Of a DNA stretch of 64,000 nt, positions 37,066 through 47,396 are shown piece by piece. The DNA comes from Bacillus sp. ISL-7. Its GTDB lineage: Bacteria > Bacillota > Bacilli > Bacillales_B > DSM-18226. The stretch is from NCBI RefSeq assembly GCF_018613065.1, contig NZ_JAGGQW010000035.1:1-64000 (forward strand), written 5' to 3'. Position 1 is the first letter of the stretch, and each line of letters begins with the position of its first letter. The notes below the pieces were generated by a model. It ran no database searches. It was given only the letters and a program-made list of their open reading frames with translations, and had not been told where the DNA came from. The position numbers and the translations under genes are program-made.

Positions 37066-39330
37066 TTATACTTGTGGTTGATCAGAGTACTTTCTTTTCT
37101 CTTTTACCGTTTTAATAACACCCTTCTTCTTCAGCTCTTTACATTTCATCACATACCATAAAGAACCTGCGACAAAGACGGAGGAATATACCCCAATAAT
37201 TAATCCAACGAATAAAGCGATAGAGAAATTGCGAATCGCCGGGCTTCCAAAAATCATTAAGCATACTGTCGTAATGAGCACTGTTAAAACGGTGTTAAAC
37301 GACCGTGTTAAAGTTTGGCGAATACTAACATTTACCACTTCAGCAATATCCTGAACTGTTTTAAGCCGTTTTTTCTTTTGCATATTCTCGCGAACCCTAT
37401 CGAAAGTAACAATCGTATCATGGTTTGAGTAACCAATAATGGTCAAAATCGCGGCGATAAAGTTTAAATCTACTTCAAGTCTTGTAATACTAAAAATAGC
37501 AATCATGAAAAATGCATCATGAAGGATCGCAGCAATCGCGGCGATTGCCATATAAGCTTCAAATCGAATCGAAACGTAGAGAATGATACCAATTGAGGCA
37601 ATCAAGACGGCAAAAAAGGCATTTTTCGCTAGTTCTTTTCCAATCGTCGGAGAAACGGTACTAACATTCGGCTCATAGCCAAATTGCTTTTTAAAATCTG
37701 CTTTTAAAGTTGAAATCTCATCTTTTGACAGTACCCCAATCATTCGGACGGCACCAATTTGCTTTTTATCACCAGAAATGACGACATCATCTGGAGTTAA
37801 ATGAAGTTTGTTAAAAGCATTTTCCACCTGGGTAGTGGTTAAAGGTGTTTTTGATTGAACCTCTACACGCGTTCCGCTTGAAAAATCAATTCCTAAATTC
37901 ATACGGAAAATAGCGAGAATGATTACACCCGCAACTAGAAGAACACCGGATAGGATGAATACTTTATTCCTAAGTCTAACAAAATCAATTTTATCAAATC
38001 GAGTAGGAAGATCGATTGTATCTACATTATCGTTAATAGATTTAATTTGGGACTTGCGTACTGAAAACCAACCAGGTTTATTATTTAATAAACCGCTTTG
38101 GACCCATAGCCCCAGTAATAACCTTGCACCGTAAACATTTGTGAGGAAGCTCATCAGGACACTCACTATTAACATTGTCGCAAACCCTTTTACAGAGCTT
38201 GTCCCGTAAAAGAATAATACACAAGCTGTTAAGATTGTTGTTAAGTTTGCGTCAAGAATAGCTGTAAAAGCATGCTGCTCACCAGCTTGGAACGCTGATT
38301 TAATGCTTCTACCTACCTTTAGTTCTTCTCTAATCCGTTCATAAGTAATAATGTTGGCGTCGACAGCCATTCCGATTCCGAGAATGATCGCGGCAATTCC
38401 CGGCAAGGTCAGAACCCCATTCATCCAATCGAAAATTAATAAGACGAGAAATATATAAATTGATAACGTAACAGTAGCAATGAAACCTGGAAAACGGTAA
38501 TAGAAAAGCATGAAAAGATATATAATTACAACACCAATGATTCCGGCTAAGACCGTATCATGCAATGCCTGTTCCCCGAACTTAGCTCCGACGGAAGTTG
38601 AATACACCTCTTTTAACTTAACCGGTAAGGAGCCTGCATTTAAAAGCGAAGCCAAGGTTTGAGATTCTTTTGCAGTAAAACTGCCTACAATCGAAACTGT
38701 ATTTTGATTAAATATTTGCTTTACTGTTGGGGCTGATAAAAATTTAGGGTTCGCTTTTGTTACTTCCTTTTTAAAAGAGTCTTTTCCTTCTTCAAAATCC
38801 AGCCAAATAACTAGAACATTGTTTGGTGCCATTTTCATAATTTCTTCGGACACCTTGCGGAATTTATCGGCACTTTTTAATGTTAAAGAAACGCTTGGTG
38901 CACCATTTTCATCAAAAGTTTGCTTAGCTCCGCCTTGTTTTAGGTCAGAACCATCCATCATCAGACGGTCATTAGCATCACGGAAGGTTAGATTTGCTTG
39001 AGTAGATAAGATTTCGCGAGCTTTATTCTGGTCTGTTACCCCAGCAAGCTGCACACGAATCCGGTTCTTTCCTTCAATTTGAATACTAGGTTCACTCACC
39101 CCAAGGACATTGATCCGCTTGTCGAGTGCCTCAGCGGTACTTGCCAAAACCTCTTTGTCAATCTTTTGACCTTTTTTCGCTTCCTTAACATCGTACAAAA
39201 CCTCAAATCCACCTTGAAGGTCTAGTCCTAGCTTCATATTGTTTAAGATGTTCTTAGTTGTTGCTCCCATTGTGCTTCCTATAATTAGGACGACAAGAAA
39301 AAAAGCAACAATTCTACTGCGCTTTACCAT
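37066..39330 (-). CDS. secDF: protein translocase fusion SecDF
   Basis: Proton-driven membrane factor that assists SecYEG export. A single 754-aa chain holds both SecD and SecF, as in Bacillus. The SecD half has GLDLQGGFEVLYDV near 33-46, the P1 periplasmic region and six helices. The SecF half (from about 440) has GIDFSSGTRVEV and six more helices. Twelve membrane segments are expected. Conserved Asp/Arg residues for proton flow lie in the DANIITYERIREEL segment. The upstream comN gene is 142 bp away. Confidence 0.96.
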   Translation of the reverse strand: MVKRSRIVAFFLVVLIIGSTMGATTKNILNNMKLGLDLQGGFEVLYDVKEAKKGQKIDKEVLASTAEALDKRINVLGVSEPSIQIEGKNRIRVQLAGVTDQNKAREILSTQANLTFRDANDRLMMDGSDLKQGGAKQTFDENGAPSVSLTLKSADKFRKVSEEIMKMAPNNVLVIWLDFEEGKDSFKKEVTKANPKFLSAPTVKQIFNQNTVSIVGSFTAKESQTLASLLNAGSLPVKLKEVYSTSVGAKFGEQALHDTVLAGIIGVVIIYLFMLFYYRFPGFIATVTLSIYIFLVLLIFDWMNGVLTLPGIAAIILGIGMAVDANIITYERIREELKVGRSIKSAFQAGEQHAFTAILDANLTTILTACVLFFYGTSSVKGFATMLIVSVLMSFLTNVYGARLLLGLWVQSGLLNNKPGWFSVRKSQIKSINDNVDTIDLPTRFDKIDFVRLRNKVFILSGVLLVAGVIILAIFRMNLGIDFSSGTRVEVQSKTPLTTTQVENAFNKLHLTPDDVVISGDKKQIGAVRMIGVLSKDEISTLKADFKKQFGYEPNVSTVSPTIGKELAKNAFFAVLIASIGIILYVSIRFEAYMAIAAIAAILHDAFFMIAIFSITRLEVDLNFIAAILTIIGYSNHDTIVTFDRVRENMQKKKRLKTVQDIAEVVNVSIRQTLTRSFNTVLTVLITTVCLMIFGSPAIRNFSIALFVGLIIGVYSSVFVAGSLWYVMKCKELKKKGVIKTVKEKRKYSDQPQV

Positions 39331-39472
39331 TATGTATTGTTCCTCCTTAGTGCTTGTGCATTAGCACTGTTCCGTATAATCCTTATATAAATTACCAAAA
39401 AGTCACTTCCTTCATTATGAAAGAAGTTAGATTGGCTGTCAATTTACAATAATATGAATTCATAAGGCATTT

Positions 39473-39769
39473 TTATTTTAAAAGCTCTTTCAATTCATCT
39501 TCATCATCTAATGAGAATTCGGTCGTTTTATATGCCTCAATCGTCGCGAAACTGAGATAATCGCTCGCCTTAACAGACAGGATTTCTTGGATAATTTCGT
39601 ACAGTTTCATTTCTTCCTTTACCTTTTTCCACTTTTTCTTAATTAAAAAATCCCAAAGTTCCTTCTCCGTTACAGAATCAATCCCTAGCAATTGAAACTC
39701 CGTGAGTTTACTTGCTACTGCTGGTTGGACCTGGGTGCGAAAATGTTCGAATCTGTGACTATTATCCAT
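39473..39769 (-). CDS. comN: post-transcriptional regulator ComN (YrzD)
   Basis: Small cytosolic protein of 98 aa that in B. subtilis controls comE mRNA and competence and associates with DivIVA. It begins MDNSHRFEHFRTQVQPAVASK. It contains the family pattern ELWDFLIKKKWKK and LSVKASDYLSFATIEAY. AAGGAGG precedes the ATG. Directly upstream of that site a TTGGGAG/CTCCCAA inverted repeat (39783-39798) could form a small hairpin near the ribosome site. Confidence 0.92.
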   Translation of the reverse strand: MDNSHRFEHFRTQVQPAVASKLTEFQLLGIDSVTEKELWDFLIKKKWKKVKEEMKLYEIIQEILSVKASDYLSFATIEAYKTTEFSLDDEDELKELLK

Positions 39770-39907
39770 TATGACTGCCTCCTTGGGAGCTCTCCCAACT
39801 GAATTGAACTTTTCAAAAAGCTTTTACTACTTGTCATGCTTTGTCCACCATTAGGCATATAGATAATTGTATATGAATTCTTCTTATTTGAGAAGGTGGG
39901 AATCTGC

Positions 39908-41455
39908 ATGTCGAAGTTTTTAAAGGGGACTTTTATCCTATTAATCGCAGGTCTTGTTACAAGAGTCCTTGGTTTTATTAATCGGATTGTAATAGCAAGG
40001 AGTATTGGGGAAGAAGGTGTTGGCTTATACATGATGGCGTTTCCTACATTCATCCTAGTAGTGACGCTTACTCAGTTAGGGCTCCCTGTTGCTATTTCAA
40101 AAAATATCGCGGAGGCAGAAGCAAAAGGAAATTTTGCAGAGATTAAAAAAATTCTTGTTGTATCCCTAGCGACGACTATTTCTTTATCACTTATATTTAC
40201 GCCAGCGCTAATTTTACTTGCACCGATTCTATCAAAAACATTGTTTACTGACCCAAGAACCTTTTATCCTTTAATTGCAATAGCTCCTGTGGTTCCAGTA
40301 ATTGCGATTTCCTCTGTGCTTCGGGGCTACTTTCAAGGCAGACAAAACATGCGTCCCTCGGCAATCTCACAAATTTTAGAACAATTTGTGCGAATAACTT
40401 TGATTGCTGTGATGACAAAAGCGTTCCTTCCTTATGGAATTGAATATGCCGCTGCAGCAGCAATGGTTTCTTCTGTAATCGGCGAACTTGTCTCACTCAT
40501 TTACTTAATGACTGCCTTTAAATTAAAAAAACGTTTTAGGCTTAGGAAAAATTTCTTTCAATTTGTCCACAGCGGGAAACAAACCTTCAAAGAACTCATG
40601 GATATCGCTTTACCGACAATGGGGAGCAGAATGATTGGATCTGTGGCATGGTTCTTTGAACCCATAGTTGTCGTCCATAGCTTAGCCCTTGCTGGTGTCA
40701 TCACTGTAGAAGCTACCAAACAATACGGTGCCTTAACGGGTTTTGCGATGCCACTGTTAATGTTACCGTCTTTCATCACCTTTTCTTTAGCTACATCACT
40801 TGTGCCTGCGATTAGCGAAGCCAATACGCAGAACAACAAAAAATTGATTGAATACCGGTTACAGCAAGCATTGCGCTTTGCCTTTTTATCGGGTGGACTG
40901 GCCGTTGTCGTTCTATATGTGCTGGCTAACCCATTGATGGAACTCATGTATGGCTCAGCAAAGGGCTCTTATTTTATTAGATTGATGGCTCCCTTCTTTT
41001 TATTTTATTACTATCAAGGACCGTTACAAGCTGTGTTACAAGCATTAAATCTTGCACGAGCAGCGATGATTAATAGTCTTATTGGTGCCATCGTTAAGAC
41101 AGCTGTGATTTTTTTACTGGCTTCGCAAGCCTCATTTGGAATTAACGGGGTGGCATTAGGAATTATCGTTGGCTTTGTATTAGTCACTGTTCTTCATTTT
41201 GCAACGGTATTAAAAAAGATTTCCTTCTCATTTTACGTTCGCGATTATCTGAAGGGACTTCTAGTCATGGGAACTACAGGTTGGTTAGGCTATTGGTTAT
41301 TTGAGAACACCTTCCTAACTGAACCGTTAACCATTAAGGTAATATTTTCGTTAATGGCCATGTCCATTTCCTATTTGATCATGATTATTTTGTTAGGTCT
41401 TATTAAAAAGGAAGAGCTAAAACGTATTCCCTGGCTTCGAAACTTGTTTGCCTAA
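39908..41455 (+). CDS. spoVB: stage V sporulation protein B (SpoVB), MOP-type flippase
   Basis: Polysaccharide/lipid II flippase-family membrane protein needed for spore cortex synthesis. From ATG at 39908 (MSKFLKGTFILLIAGLVTRV), with AGGTGG upstream, it has 515 aa and about 14 membrane helices. Characteristic sequences are GFINRIVIARSIGEEGVGLY and VLRGYFQGRQNMRPSAISQI. The GTG at 39896 overlaps the ribosome site. Divergent from comN, as in B. subtilis. Confidence 0.94.
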   Translation: MSKFLKGTFILLIAGLVTRVLGFINRIVIARSIGEEGVGLYMMAFPTFILVVTLTQLGLPVAISKNIAEAEAKGNFAEIKKILVVSLATTISLSLIFTPALILLAPILSKTLFTDPRTFYPLIAIAPVVPVIAISSVLRGYFQGRQNMRPSAISQILEQFVRITLIAVMTKAFLPYGIEYAAAAAMVSSVIGELVSLIYLMTAFKLKKRFRLRKNFFQFVHSGKQTFKELMDIALPTMGSRMIGSVAWFFEPIVVVHSLALAGVITVEATKQYGALTGFAMPLLMLPSFITFSLATSLVPAISEANTQNNKKLIEYRLQQALRFAFLSGGLAVVVLYVLANPLMELMYGSAKGSYFIRLMAPFFLFYYYQGPLQAVLQALNLARAAMINSLIGAIVKTAVIFLLASQASFGINGVALGIIVGFVLVTVLHFATVLKKISFSFYVRDYLKGLLVMGTTGWLGYWLFENTFLTEPLTIKVIFSLMAMSISYLIMIILLGLIKKEELKRIPWLRNLFA

Positions 41456-41470
41456 TTACTTTCTAAATAA

Positions 41471-41500
41471 TAAGACACGCATTCTTAGCGTGTCTTTTGT
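41471..41500. terminator. bidirectional terminator between spoVB and the DUF421 gene
   Basis: 9-bp stem AAGACACGC/GCGTGTCTT (41473-41481 with 41489-41497), followed by TTG on plus and TTATTATTTAG on minus. Confidence 0.8.
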
Positions 41501-42160
41501 TCATTCATCTTGTAGATCAATAAAGAATTTCCCATTTTCATAACTGCAAAAAGAAATCTTCTTTACATCGCGATAGCCCTGTTTTTTCAATTCCTGCCGA
41601 AGCCAGAGATTTGTTTTGTTAATTCTTTTTAAACTTTCTTCTTCAATGTTTCCATCTAGGATTAAAGGGATGGTAATATCGCCTAGTTCAGATTCATTAT
41701 TATTATTCTTTAATTTTTCAATGACAGACAAACTTCCGGAGGATTCTAATATTGCAAACTCCACGTCTGCAATACTGCGAATGTTCTTTTCTCGGAGCTG
41801 GGTCATTAAATCATCAAAATTGTACCGCTGCTTCCGCATTGCGTTCTCATCTATTTTCCCCCTATTAATAATAATGCTTGGCTGCCCATCAATCAGATTA
41901 CGAAATTTTTTACTTTTCAACGAAAAGATGGCTAAGGTTATTTGAATCAACATGAGCAACACCATTGGAACCACCGTATGGAACAAAGGTGTATGAATTC
42001 TTTCGATGGCCACAACTGCCATCTCACCAATCATAATAAAAACAACTAGATCTAAAATGCTTAATTCCCCAATTTCCCTTTTCCCCATGACTCGAAAAAT
42101 GACTAGGATAACTGCATAAAATAAAAGCGTTCGAAATACAATCGTTAAATAATCCTCCAC
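41501..42160 (-). CDS. DUF421/YetF-domain membrane protein (YrbG-like)
   Basis: Membrane protein of the YetF family, 219 aa if the start is GTG at 42160 (preceded by AAAGGGG); TTG/ATG further upstream (42187) would add nine residues. Three N-terminal helices (about 8-78) are followed by a soluble part with the DUF421 pattern LIDGQPSIIINRGKI, a linker and a second YetF half. The place beside spoVB matches B. subtilis yrbG. The molecular function is unknown; YetF-type proteins have been linked to spore germination and stress. Confidence 0.85.
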   Translation of the reverse strand: MEDYLTIVFRTLLFYAVILVIFRVMGKREIGELSILDLVVFIMIGEMAVVAIERIHTPLFHTVVPMVLLMLIQITLAIFSLKSKKFRNLIDGQPSIIINRGKIDENAMRKQRYNFDDLMTQLREKNIRSIADVEFAILESSGSLSVIEKLKNNNNESELGDITIPLILDGNIEEESLKRINKTNLWLRQELKKQGYRDVKKISFCSYENGKFFIDLQDE

Positions 42161-42317
42161 AACCGTCGCCCCTTTTTTTACGTTCAACGGTATTATTTGC
42201 AGAAATGGACAAAAAATTAGCGGAATAAAATACCAACCCGCTCTTACATTTGAAAAATTTACGGAAACTTATTCTACTTTCCGCCTTCTACGAATACGCT
42301 TGTACTAGGAGTGAAAC

Positions 42318-42437
42318 ATGTATCTAGGGTCTGGCGGTACTTTACATTTAGGCCTATTTGCCGGCCTGAATGCGACTGAAGGGGGAGAGTTAAAATCGAA
42401 TCGAAAAGCTTTGGTACTTCAATTCTGTACGGATTAA
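42318..42437 (+). CDS. possible 39-aa upstream ORF before the yrzE-like gene
   Basis: ATG at 42318 with AGGAG six bases upstream opens a 39-codon frame starting MYLGSGGTLHLGLFAGLNAT. It stops at 42435-42437, inside the start of the next gene. It covers the ribosome site (GGGGGAG) of that gene, so it might couple or regulate its translation. I know no homologue; it may be fortuitous. Confidence 0.35.
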   Translation: MYLGSGGTLHLGLFAGLNATEGGELKSNRKALVLQFCTD

Positions 42438-42787
42438 TTTTTATTCTTGTATTTGCCGTGATATGCAGCATTATTTTTGCGTTTATTCTCAAATTTACGT
42501 CTGCTCGTGAAGTATCACTACAATATGTCGTCACGGCATTATCATTCATCGGGCTATTCGGAGGCGGTTTTCTATCTGGCGGGAAAAGAAAAGAAAAGGG
42601 TTGGCTTATTGGTGGACTAACTGGACTTATCTACTCGATCGTTGTCTTTTTATTCCAATACTTAGGATATGATCGCCTGTTTAACGCCGAACAAGTAATT
42701 TATCATACTTGCTATACCTTAATTGCGATGATGGGTGGAATTCTAGGGGTAAACATTTCTACCAACAATTCACGGAGATCCGCTTAA
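42395..42787 (+). CDS. TIGR04086-family membrane protein (YrzE-like)
   Basis: Small membrane protein with four hydrophobic segments, rich in Gly (FGGGFLSGGKRKEKGWLIGG). The frame is open from 42380 after a stop at 42377 and contains no ATG, GTG or TTG before 42458. A GTG start at 42458 would cut the first helix. A strong GGGGGAG seven bases before an ATC codon at 42395 suggests translation from ATC (or an ATG changed to ATC), giving ~130 aa. Position between spoVB and yajC matches B. subtilis yrzE. Function unknown. Confidence 0.75.
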   Translation: MESKSFGTSILYGLIFILVFAVICSIIFAFILKFTSAREVSLQYVVTALSFIGLFGGGFLSGGKRKEKGWLIGGLTGLIYSIVVFLFQYLGYDRLFNAEQVIYHTCYTLIAMMGGILGVNISTNNSRRSA

Positions 42788-42794
42788 CATCGAA

Positions 42795-42840
42795 AAGAGG
42801 AAGGGCTGGGGCTGCTGGGCGCTGGAGCTAGACAATTAAT
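42795..42840 (+). repeat. worn copy of an interspersed ...GCGCTGGAGCTAGACA element
   Basis: GAGGAAGGGCTGGGGCTGCT then GGGCGCTGGAGCTAGACAAT. The right part matches the copy near 16490 (GGCGCTGAAGCTAGACAA). Confidence 0.6.
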
Positions 42841-42845
42841 AAATT

Positions 42846-42876
42846 AAAGGAAGCCATACAGGACGGCTTCCTTTTC
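42846..42876. terminator. bidirectional terminator between yrzE-like gene and yajC
   Basis: 10-bp stem AAAGGAAGCC/GGCTTCCTTT (42846-42855 with 42865-42874) with T-rich exits on both strands. Confidence 0.82.
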
Positions 42877-42884
42877 GTTTGTTC

Positions 42885-43178
42885 TTATTTTGTTAGATTG
42901 ACGCTTCCTTCACTTGCATCCGCTGTGACTTCACGAATGGCATTACGGTCAAATGTAAGACGGCTTCCGTCACCACATTTAATTACGGCTTTATTCTCAT
43001 CAATTGAATCTATAAAACCATGTAATCCACCAATCGTGACTACTTTATCACCCTTTTTTAAATCACTTTGCATTCTCTGAACCGCTTTCTGGCGCTTTTG
43101 CTGCGGGCGAATTAATAGGAAATAAAATAACACAAACATTAATATTAATGGAACAATGGTACCAATTCCTCCTGACAT
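42885..43178 (-). CDS. yajC: preprotein translocase subunit YajC
   Basis: Single-span membrane partner of SecDF. 97 aa, one N-terminal helix (about 5-23), then the family signature RPQQKRQKAVQRM and GDKVVTIGGLHGFI. AAAGGAGGG precedes the ATG. It lies 29 bp after tgt on the same strand, the usual queA-tgt-yajC order. Confidence 0.95.
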   Translation of the reverse strand: MSGGIGTIVPLILMFVLFYFLLIRPQQKRQKAVQRMQSDLKKGDKVVTIGGLHGFIDSIDENKAVIKCGDGSRLTFDRNAIREVTADASEGSVNLTK

Positions 43179-43207
43179 CTTGTTTCCCTCCTTTCAAAAA
43201 TTATCTA

Positions 43208-44374
<1,167 letters not shown>

Positions 44375-45403
44375 TTAGATGATGAACATTGCATCGCCAA
44401 AGCTAAAAAAACGATACCGCTCTGTAACGGCAGTTTGATAAGCATGTAAAACATGTTCTCTGCCTGCTAACGCACTGACGAGCATAATCAGGGTTGATTT
44501 TGGCAAATGAAAGTTCGTTATCATGCCATCAATGGCTTTAAATTCGTACCCTGGGTAAATAAAAATATTGGTCCAGCCGCTGCCCTCGATAAAACGGCCA
44601 TCATTTGCGGAGGCAATTGTTTCAAGGGTTCGTGTTGAGGTAGTCCCTACGGTAATAATTCTGCCCCCATTGTTCCGTACCTCGTTAAGCAGACGTGCTG
44701 TCCCCTCTGTGACGATATAAAATTCAGAGTGCATATCGTGTTCCAATACATCATCTACACTTACAGGACGGAAGGTTCCGAGCCCTACATGAAGGGTAAT
44801 AAACGCGATATGAACACCTTTTTCTTTAATCGCTTCTAATAAGCTGTCTGTAAAATGAAGCCCTGCCGTTGGTGCCGCGGCTGAACCAGGTTCACGGGCA
44901 AACACGGTCTGATACCTATCCCGGTCCTCGAGCTGCTCTTTTATGTAGGGAGGAAGCGGCATTTCACCTAATTGGTCAAGCACCTCATAAAAAATACCTT
45001 CATATTTAAAATCTAATATTCTCCCGCCATGGTCCGAGGTCCCAGTGCAAACGGCCGTAAGAAGGCCATCACCGAAATCTATTTCCGTACCTTCCTTTAC
45101 TCTCTTTGCAGGCTTGATAAGGGTCTCCCATTGATCGCCTTCCAGCTGCTTCAAGAGTAAGACTTCTATTTTTGCACCTGTATCTTTTTTGACGCCAAAA
45201 AGACGTGCAGGAAGTACCTTGGTATCATTTAAAACAAGGCAATCTCCTTCACGCAAATAGTCGATAACATTTTTAAACACTTCATGCTTTATTTCGCCTG
45301 ATTCCTTATCTAGAACCATTAATCTGCTGTCCGTCCGATTTTGAAGCGGAACCTGTGCAATTAATTCCTCAGGCAAATGAAAATCAAACAAATCTACCTT
45401 CAT
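44375..45403 (-). CDS. queA: S-adenosylmethionine:tRNA ribosyltransferase-isomerase QueA
   Basis: Converts preQ1-tRNA to epoxyqueuosine-tRNA using the ribose of SAM. 342 aa from ATG at 45403 ([20 protein letters not shown]) with AGGGTG upstream; the longer frame from 45436 would run into ruvB. Family sequences [21 protein letters not shown] and [14 protein letters not shown] are present. Confidence 0.96.
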   Translation of the reverse strand: MKVDLFDFHLPEELIAQVPLQNRTDSRLMVLDKESGEIKHEVFKNVIDYLREGDCLVLNDTKVLPARLFGVKKDTGAKIEVLLLKQLEGDQWETLIKPAKRVKEGTEIDFGDGLLTAVCTGTSDHGGRILDFKYEGIFYEVLDQLGEMPLPPYIKEQLEDRDRYQTVFAREPGSAAAPTAGLHFTDSLLEAIKEKGVHIAFITLHVGLGTFRPVSVDDVLEHDMHSEFYIVTEGTARLLNEVRNNGGRIITVGTTSTRTLETIASANDGRFIEGSGWTNIFIYPGYEFKAIDGMITNFHLPKSTLIMLVSALAGREHVLHAYQTAVTERYRFFSFGDAMFII

Positions 45404-45432
45404 ATTATGACACCCTAATCTAAATTTAATAA

Positions 45433-46437
45433 TCAATCAGTGGCAGGCGAATCCATCCCAAAATGGTGATAGACCAATGAGGTTACCACCCTGCCCCGTG
45501 GAGTTCTTTGCAAAAAGCCAATTTGTAATAAATATGGTTCATACACATCTTCAATCGTTTCGGCTTCTTCCCCAATCGATGCGGCAATCGTATCAAGGCC
45601 GACAGGGCCGCCGCGGAATCTTTCGATAATACCCTTCAGCAGTTTATGGTCGATATGGTCTAAACCAAGTCGATCTACTTGGAGGAGTTCGAGTGCTTCT
45701 CGTGCTAGGGCCAGCTCAATCGTCCCATTCCCTCTTACTTGGGCAAAATCTCTAACCCGGCGAAGAAGACGATTCGCAATTCTCGGGGTCCCTCTTGATC
45801 TCCTGGCTATTTCTTGCGCTGAAAGGTCATCGATTTCGGTACCGAACACTTCCGCTGTTCGCAGGACAATATTTTTTAATTGATCTTCCTTATAATACTC
45901 GAGTCTGCTTAAAACTCCAAACCGGTCTCTTAAAGGAGCTGATAGGGAACCTGCCCTCGTAGTCGCTCCAACAAGCGTAAAGGGTGGGAGGTCGAGGCGG
46001 ACTGATCTCGCACTTGGGCCTTTACCAATGACAATATCAAGACAAAAATCTTCCATCGCTGGGTAAAGTACCTCTTCAATCGTCCTTTGCAGGCGATGAA
46101 TTTCATCAATAAATAAAACGTCCCCAGGTTCGAGTGCAGTAAGAATCGCAGCTAAATCACCAGGCCTTTCAATCGCAGGTCCTGATGTGGTGCGAATGTT
46201 CACACCCATTTCATTGGCGATAATCACAGCGAGTGTTGTTTTCCCTAATCCGGGCGGACCATAAAGGAGCACATGGTCTAACGTTTCCTTACGCATTTTT
46301 GCGGCCTTAATATAAATATCAAGATTTTCCTTTACTTGATCCTGTCCGATGTATTGTCTTAAGGTTTGCGGCCTAAGGCTTTGTTCTATGCTGATTTCAC
46401 TTTCATTGACTTCACTCGAAATAATTCGGTCATCCAT
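45433..46437 (-). CDS. ruvB: Holliday junction branch migration helicase RuvB
   Basis: AAA+ motor of the RuvAB complex. 334 aa; Walker A GPPGLGKT at 60-67, Walker [10 protein letters not shown] near 109-117, sensor 1 GATTRAG, arginine finger RDRFG, and a C-terminal winged helix (RTPRGRVVT). Follows ruvA by 10 bp. Confidence 0.98.
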   Translation of the reverse strand: MDDRIISSEVNESEISIEQSLRPQTLRQYIGQDQVKENLDIYIKAAKMRKETLDHVLLYGPPGLGKTTLAVIIANEMGVNIRTTSGPAIERPGDLAAILTALEPGDVLFIDEIHRLQRTIEEVLYPAMEDFCLDIVIGKGPSARSVRLDLPPFTLVGATTRAGSLSAPLRDRFGVLSRLEYYKEDQLKNIVLRTAEVFGTEIDDLSAQEIARRSRGTPRIANRLLRRVRDFAQVRGNGTIELALAREALELLQVDRLGLDHIDHKLLKGIIERFRGGPVGLDTIAASIGEEAETIEDVYEPYLLQIGFLQRTPRGRVVTSLVYHHFGMDSPATD

Positions 46438-46447
46438 GAATCATCAC

Positions 46448-47059
46448 CTATTTTAAAAGCCGCTGAAGGGCTTTCTTAATGTATTGGTCCGTTGACATTT
46501 GTTCTTTTCTTAACTCAGGTGAAATCTTTTTGATTTCCTTTTCGGAATAACCCAATGCTTTCAGAGCAAGAATTGCTTCTTCCAAGTTCGAGTTGGTTGC
46601 TTGTGTATGTAAGTGAAGTTGGTCGGTATTAAATAAATTGGGGAAATAGTCGGGAACGATATCCTGCAATTTTCCTTTTAAGTCCAATATCATTTGCCGG
46701 GCTGTTTTTTTGCCGACCCCGGGGAATTTGACTAGGAAGCTTTCATCTTCATTTTCAACGGCAGTAACCACCTGTTGTACTTCACCGGAAGCAAGGATGG
46801 CCAACGCCCCTTTTGGACCGATTCCAGATACATTTAGTAATTTTGTAAAAAGCTTTTTCTCTTCTCTTGTTTCGAAGCCGTACAGGGCCATTACATCCTC
46901 ACGAACGTAGTGGTAGGTATAGACTGTTACCATTGTTTCCATTTTACTAGCATAAATAAACGGATTGGGTGTAGATATTTGGTAGCCAATGCCGCTGTTC
47001 TCAACAACTATATATTCTGGTCCGACAAAATCGACGGTCCCTTTTATAAATTCGTACAC
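46448..47059 (-). CDS. ruvA: Holliday junction branch migration protein RuvA
   Basis: Tetrameric junction-binding partner of RuvB. 203 aa from a GTG start with GGGGAG. N-terminal OB fold, two helix-hairpin-helix motifs ([16 protein letters not shown] and [15 protein letters not shown]) and a C-terminal RuvB-binding domain ([18 protein letters not shown]). Confidence 0.97.
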   Translation of the reverse strand: MYEFIKGTVDFVGPEYIVVENSGIGYQISTPNPFIYASKMETMVTVYTYHYVREDVMALYGFETREEKKLFTKLLNVSGIGPKGALAILASGEVQQVVTAVENEDESFLVKFPGVGKKTARQMILDLKGKLQDIVPDYFPNLFNTDQLHLHTQATNSNLEEAILALKALGYSEKEIKKISPELRKEQMSTDQYIKKALQRLLK

Positions 47060-47167
47060 TACATTCTCTCCCCTAGTTTTTCACTGTATTTCATTCTATC
47101 ATACAATTTTAGGTTAGTTGTAGAAAATAGGCTGGTAGACGAAACATCAAACTATTCGGAATTCGGG

Positions 47168-47308
47168 ATTCGCTGATAGAACTGAGAAATTCGCTGATTG
47201 AAGTTTGGGATTCGCTGATAGAGTTGGATTCGCTCATTGAATGACGAAATTCGCTCATTAAACCTCAAAATTCGCCCATTAAACTCTATTTTCCGCTAAT
47301 AAATCATT
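47168..47308. repeat. seven tandem 21-bp degenerate repeats
   Basis: In the 337-bp gap between ruvA and bofC, ATTCGCTGAT or close variants start at 47168, 47189, 47210, 47228, 47249, 47270 and (degenerate) 47290. The spacing is 21, 21, 18, 21, 21 and about 20-21 bp. One frame reads like a heptad, SLIELRN/SLIEVWD/SLIELD, but is broken by a stop and has no start signal. It is probably a non-coding expansion. The rest of the gap has no gene. Confidence 0.85.
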
Positions 47309-47345
47309 AAGATTCACAAAATTACGACTCGAACAAAGAGAATTC

Positions 47346-47386
47346 AAAAAAAAAACCAGGCTGAAGTGGCGGCATCAGTCTGATTC
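47346..47386 (-). terminator. terminator of bofC
   Basis: Minus strand: AATCAGACTGA pairs imperfectly with the CAGCCTGGTT region and is followed by ten Ts. Confidence 0.8.
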
Positions 47387-47396
47387 GGTGATATTA

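Noticed and set aside
47160..47310. Possible heptad-repeat peptide gene (SLIE repeats)
   Set aside because: Broken by an in-frame stop and without start codon plus ribosome site.
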